A stretch of DNA of 64,000 nt from Phalacrocorax aristotelis (taxonomy: Eukaryota; Chordata; Aves; Suliformes; Phalacrocoracidae): the NCBI RefSeq assembly GCF_949628215.1, contig NC_134279.1:58821766-58885765 (forward strand). Reading direction: 5' to 3'. Position 1 is the first letter of the stretch. Each line of letters opens with the position of its first letter. The notes under the pieces are model-generated. The model made no database searches. It saw only the letters and a program-made list of their open reading frames with translations, and was not told the origin of the DNA. A program made the translations under genes and the position numbers. Positions 61,001-64,000 of the stretch are shown here, piece after piece.

Positions 61001-63055
61001 AGATGAAAGCAATATCTTGTGAAAAGTCTTTGACTCTTTCCCTCTTGAACTATGAATCATAGTAATTGCAGGAGGGGCAAAGCAAAGACGTAAAATAATA
61101 GCTGTTATCCTGATTATGTGGAGTCTCTATTTTGTGTTAGGATGAAGCTTTAGGTGTGGTTACTATCTGTTTGATTTCATTAATGAGACTTCATAAATTA
61201 TAAGCCAATAAAGAATGCAAATGGGAATGATTTCAGGCTAAGTGTGAGGATTTTATTGCTGGCTATCAAAGACCTTCTTCTAAAATGCTAATTTTTTAGA
61301 CATAGTCCTTTGATCACTACGGATAATGAAATGTTAATCAGATAAAACTCTGACACAGTTCTTGTTATTCTAAATGGGAAGTGAAAAGTAGTCTGCCAAA
61401 TTTTAATTGTTCATTTGGGCTATACTGCTATCACTGTGCAAATCTCAAAGCCCAATATTAGGGAATATCCTTCTTAAGAACAATATTATATTTCTGGAGA
61501 CATGCCTGAATATCACTGGCTTGAGAGCGCAATGTATTCCTCACTTCTGAGAGCTAAATTAAGACTCTTACTGAGCACTGCAGCAAGTTATAGTGCTGGA
61601 AATGTTGCAGGCTTGCATGAGGCAAGACTGGACACAGTATTTCTAAGTTAGCTGGGAGGTGGGATGATGAGGCCTGGCAGACTCCTCTGACAAGGCCATG
61701 GCAAGGCTGTGGCACAGTTCCCCCAGCTTTCATCATGCTGTTTAGGCTGGAGAAGTGAGGCTACGACAACAATCTAACCCACTAAGTCATGGCCACTATG
61801 GACCTTGCAAATGTCTCCTTTTGACACACAAATCATGTTGCCAGTCAAACTATGGTTTGCTTGGAAAAAGAAAAAAATGGTTAGGGCAGAAAGGAAACAC
61901 CTTTGTTGTCTTCGGCCTAACAATCTTCTGATGGGGGAGCCATAACTTAACACCAAAGTATTAAGAAGCCTTTTTGATTAGGTACTAGGAGAAAAAAAAT
62001 ATACCCTGGAGGAAAAACATTGCAAGGGAGCAAAACAGCGCTCCCCCCACCCCTTCTTAAAGCCAGGTAATGCATGTTTACTTTACTCAGGTGTTTATTC
62101 TACTATAACATAAACTCTACACTGAAGTTAAACCATTATAAGGTAATTTTTGTAGAACATTTTTAACATAGACTTTCAGGTATGAATCAAGATACTCTGA
62201 GGGGGAAAATGCTCATTCATTTAACAAATCTTAGGATTTTTTTAAGCAATCCTCTGTATAAAATTCTGATAAAAGACTTTCGTGAGCATTTTATGTGGAT
62301 CTCTCCTGTTCCTTTTAAACTTCGGTTATAAGCTTCTAAACTCCTTTAGGTGGTTTAAGAAGGAGTAAAAAACTTTGCAAATACATAAACATGTACAGTT
62401 CTGACTCTACACCATAAATCAGCTCTTTCCCATGTAACAAAGGGCAGTTTCTCAAAAGAGGTGAGGAGAGGGGCCTGAGGAGAGGGTTGTGGAGGAGGTA
62501 CCACCACCATCTTCAGGGGACAGCGTGAAGTTCCTTTAGAAAGGTGTCGAGAGCCACTTGAATGGCTCTGGAGGAGAGGTCCTCTCTGTAAGCACGTCTG
62601 GGTGATGGTGAAGGGCAGACACATGGTGCCTCACCCCTTAAGGTGCTGAGAGTGCCTTTCTCACCACCCTGGCACCGAAGCATGCATGTGCCTCACAAGT
62701 CAGGAATCGCTGTCCCTGAGCAAGTGCCTGCTGCGGGCAGGGGCAGGCAGAGGTGGGGTGGGAGTGCACCTTGCCAAAGCACCCATGCTGGAGCCTGAGG
62801 CTGCCTTGGAAGGAGGCTGCAGCCAGTGCCATGAGGAGGGGCCCCAAAATGGGAGAGGCAGGGAAATTCCAGAGGGTAAAAGTTATGCTGAGAAGGTGTG
62901 GGGACCTTTCAGGGCGTCTGTGGAAAAGACTTGGGCATGGCTCTCCGAGAGGCTAATATTACTCTTTATTAGTTCAAGGGCAAAGAGCAAAGGCTCTCCT
63001 GTGCCTGTTCCTCTCACCCCGATGGTAAAGAGCCATCATAAGCCAAATTAATCTT
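58042..63055. other. Gene-less sequence
   Basis: No recognised gene. It contains the 57-bp tandem duplication at 58957-59068. 62440-63050 is GC-rich, unlike the AT-leaning DNA on its left, and directly abuts the LTR. It has two neighbouring hairpins, AGAGCCA-CTTGAA-TGGCTCT at 62550-62569 and GAGAGG-T-CCTCTC at 62574-62586. An AATAAA sits on the minus strand near 62965. It may be another old repeat, but I cannot assign it. Confidence 0.5.
58957..59068 (+). repeat. 57-bp tandem duplication
   Basis: Two copies of a 57-bp unit start at 58961 and 59018. They are identical over 51 bp (58961-59011 against 59018-59068), and the AAAA just before each copy is also shared. Because 57 is a multiple of three, the open frame covering it (58897-59151 on the plus strand) repeats 19 residues (LLLQLQYQLLSSKLLF core) without a stop. 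That frame has no recognisable homology, so the in-frame repeat is probably incidental. The near-perfect identity points to a recent duplication or array homogenisation. Confidence 0.95.
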
Positions 63056-63646
63056 TGTGCTGGTTTTGGCTGAGGTAGAGTTAATTTTCTTCAGAGTAAC
63101 TAGTGTGGGGCTGTGTTTTGGATTTGTGCTGAACAGAGTGTTGATAATACAGGGATGTTTTCATTATTGCTGAGGAAGGCTTACACAGAGTCAAGGCCTT
63201 TTCTGCTTCTCACCCCACCCCACCAACGAGTAGGCTGGGGGCGCACAAGAAGCTGGGAGGGGGCACAGCTGGGACAGCTGACCCCAACTCACACCAAAGG
63301 GATATTCCACACCATATGGCATTATGGTCAGCATAAAAAGCTGGAAGAAGACGGAAGGAGGGAACATTCAGAGTGATGGTGTTTGTCTTCCCAAGTAACC
63401 GTTACACGTGATGGAGCCCCGCTTTCCTGGAGATGGCTGAACACCTGCCTGCCCATGGGAAGTGGTGAATGAATTCCTTGTTTTGCTTTGCTTGTGTGTG
63501 TGGCTTTTGCTTTACCCATTAAACTGCCTTTCTCTCAGCCCATGAGAGAACTCACTTTTACCCTTCTGATTCTCTCCTCCATCCCACTATGGGGGGAGTG
63601 AGTGAGCAGCTGTGCGGTGCTCGGTTGCTGGCTGGGGTTAAACGAC
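63056..63646 (+). mobile_element. Avian endogenous retrovirus LTR (apparently solo)
   Basis: About 590 bp matches a common avian ERV long terminal repeat by its opening TGTGCTGGTTTTGGCTG and by its internal order: a caccccaccccaccaacgag block, then ggcacagctgggacagctgacc, then ccaaagggatattccacacc. A TATA-like CATAAAAAG lies at 63332-63340 and an ATTAAA polyadenylation-type word at 63518-63523, the usual U3-R layout for a plus-strand LTR. The right end (ggggttaaacgac) appears slightly shortened compared with the typical family terminus. No gag, pol or env sequence, primer-binding site or second LTR is visible, so a recombined solo LTR is the best reading. I see no clear target-site duplication. 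The family is most likely ERVL- or ERVK-like and I cannot assign it more exactly. Confidence 0.82.
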
Positions 63647-64000
63647 TTCCTCCTGTTTTTCCTGGGAACTCTGTATCACAGTGATGCTGGTGGCTGGGTC
63701 TTCCTCAAGCACATGCAAATAGGAAGGTATGTCTTTCTTATACCTAGAGATATTGCCAAAATAGCCTTCTGACATAGCACCTTGCATGCAACATGCTAAG
63801 GGGAAATGCTCCACTGTCCTGGAGTCCTCCCTCGTGTTTGTAAGAGTTCAGATCTTGCCAGATAAGCACAGGAGGAACAGTTTTAAAATGTTTTATTTCA
63901 AAATGGAAGTGTAAAGCCTTTGTAAAGCCTTTAGTTACAAGGCAAAAATTGCAAAAGGTATCATCAGAAGTGGCCTCTAAATATTTTTTTCACAAAGCAA
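63647..64000. other. Gene-less right edge
   Basis: Unique sequence after the LTR. An 11-bp tandem duplication (GTAAAGCCTTT twice, 63911-63932) is the only structure seen. No retroviral internal sequence follows the LTR. Confidence 0.65.

Noticed and set aside
61560-61660. Weak CR1-like phrase (gactggacacagtatttctaag)
   Set aside because: Only one short phrase resembles CR1, and the expected flanking order is missing.
1-64000. Possibility of a CRISPR array, operon, phage or other prokaryotic-style system
   Set aside because: No regularly spaced repeats, no dense coding and no ribosome-binding-site pattern. CR1 and the ERV LTR place the sequence in a bird genome.

Overview
This window is vertebrate nuclear DNA, almost certainly from a bird. 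The main evidence is several copies of the CR1 non-LTR retrotransposon whose 3' ends carry the avian-type terminal octamer repeats (ATTCTATG / ATTCTGTG). A long terminal repeat of a recognisable avian endogenous retrovirus family near the right edge agrees with this. There is no bacterial-style gene packing, no operon, no CRISPR array, and no tRNA or rRNA gene that I can recognise. I found no coding exon of a known host gene. The window looks like a gene desert or the inside of a very large intron.

Layout. 1-15.3 kb is unique AT-leaning DNA with short homopolymers, a G-rich tract (3.7 kb) and two splice-site-bounded segments that could be exons (2.3 and 14.9 kb). 15.34-16.85 kb is a 5'-truncated CR1 on the minus strand with a decayed reverse-transcriptase ORF. 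19.5 kb holds an old CR1 scrap. 22.6 kb holds a C-rich tract with G-quadruplex potential on the minus strand, and 24.9 kb an A27 run. 28.1-28.9 kb contains the best exon candidate (122 bp, open throughout) and a second strong acceptor site. 33.6 kb has a cluster of AT-rich palindromes. 34.85-35.84 kb is the best-preserved CR1, also minus strand. 38.8 kb is an old CR1 3' end. 52.7-53.3 kb is an internally deleted CR1 on the plus strand, and 56.7 and 58.0 kb are two short plus-strand CR1 3' tails. 58.96 kb holds a 57-bp tandem duplication. 63.06-63.65 kb is a solo-LTR-like sequence.

Recognisable transposable elements cover about 4.4 kb (roughly 7%), which is typical for a bird. The only protein-coding homology is dead CR1 ORF2. 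The candidate exons are judged from splice-site and reading-frame features alone; if real, they point to a plus-strand transcript, possibly non-coding. I see no convincing new biological system here.
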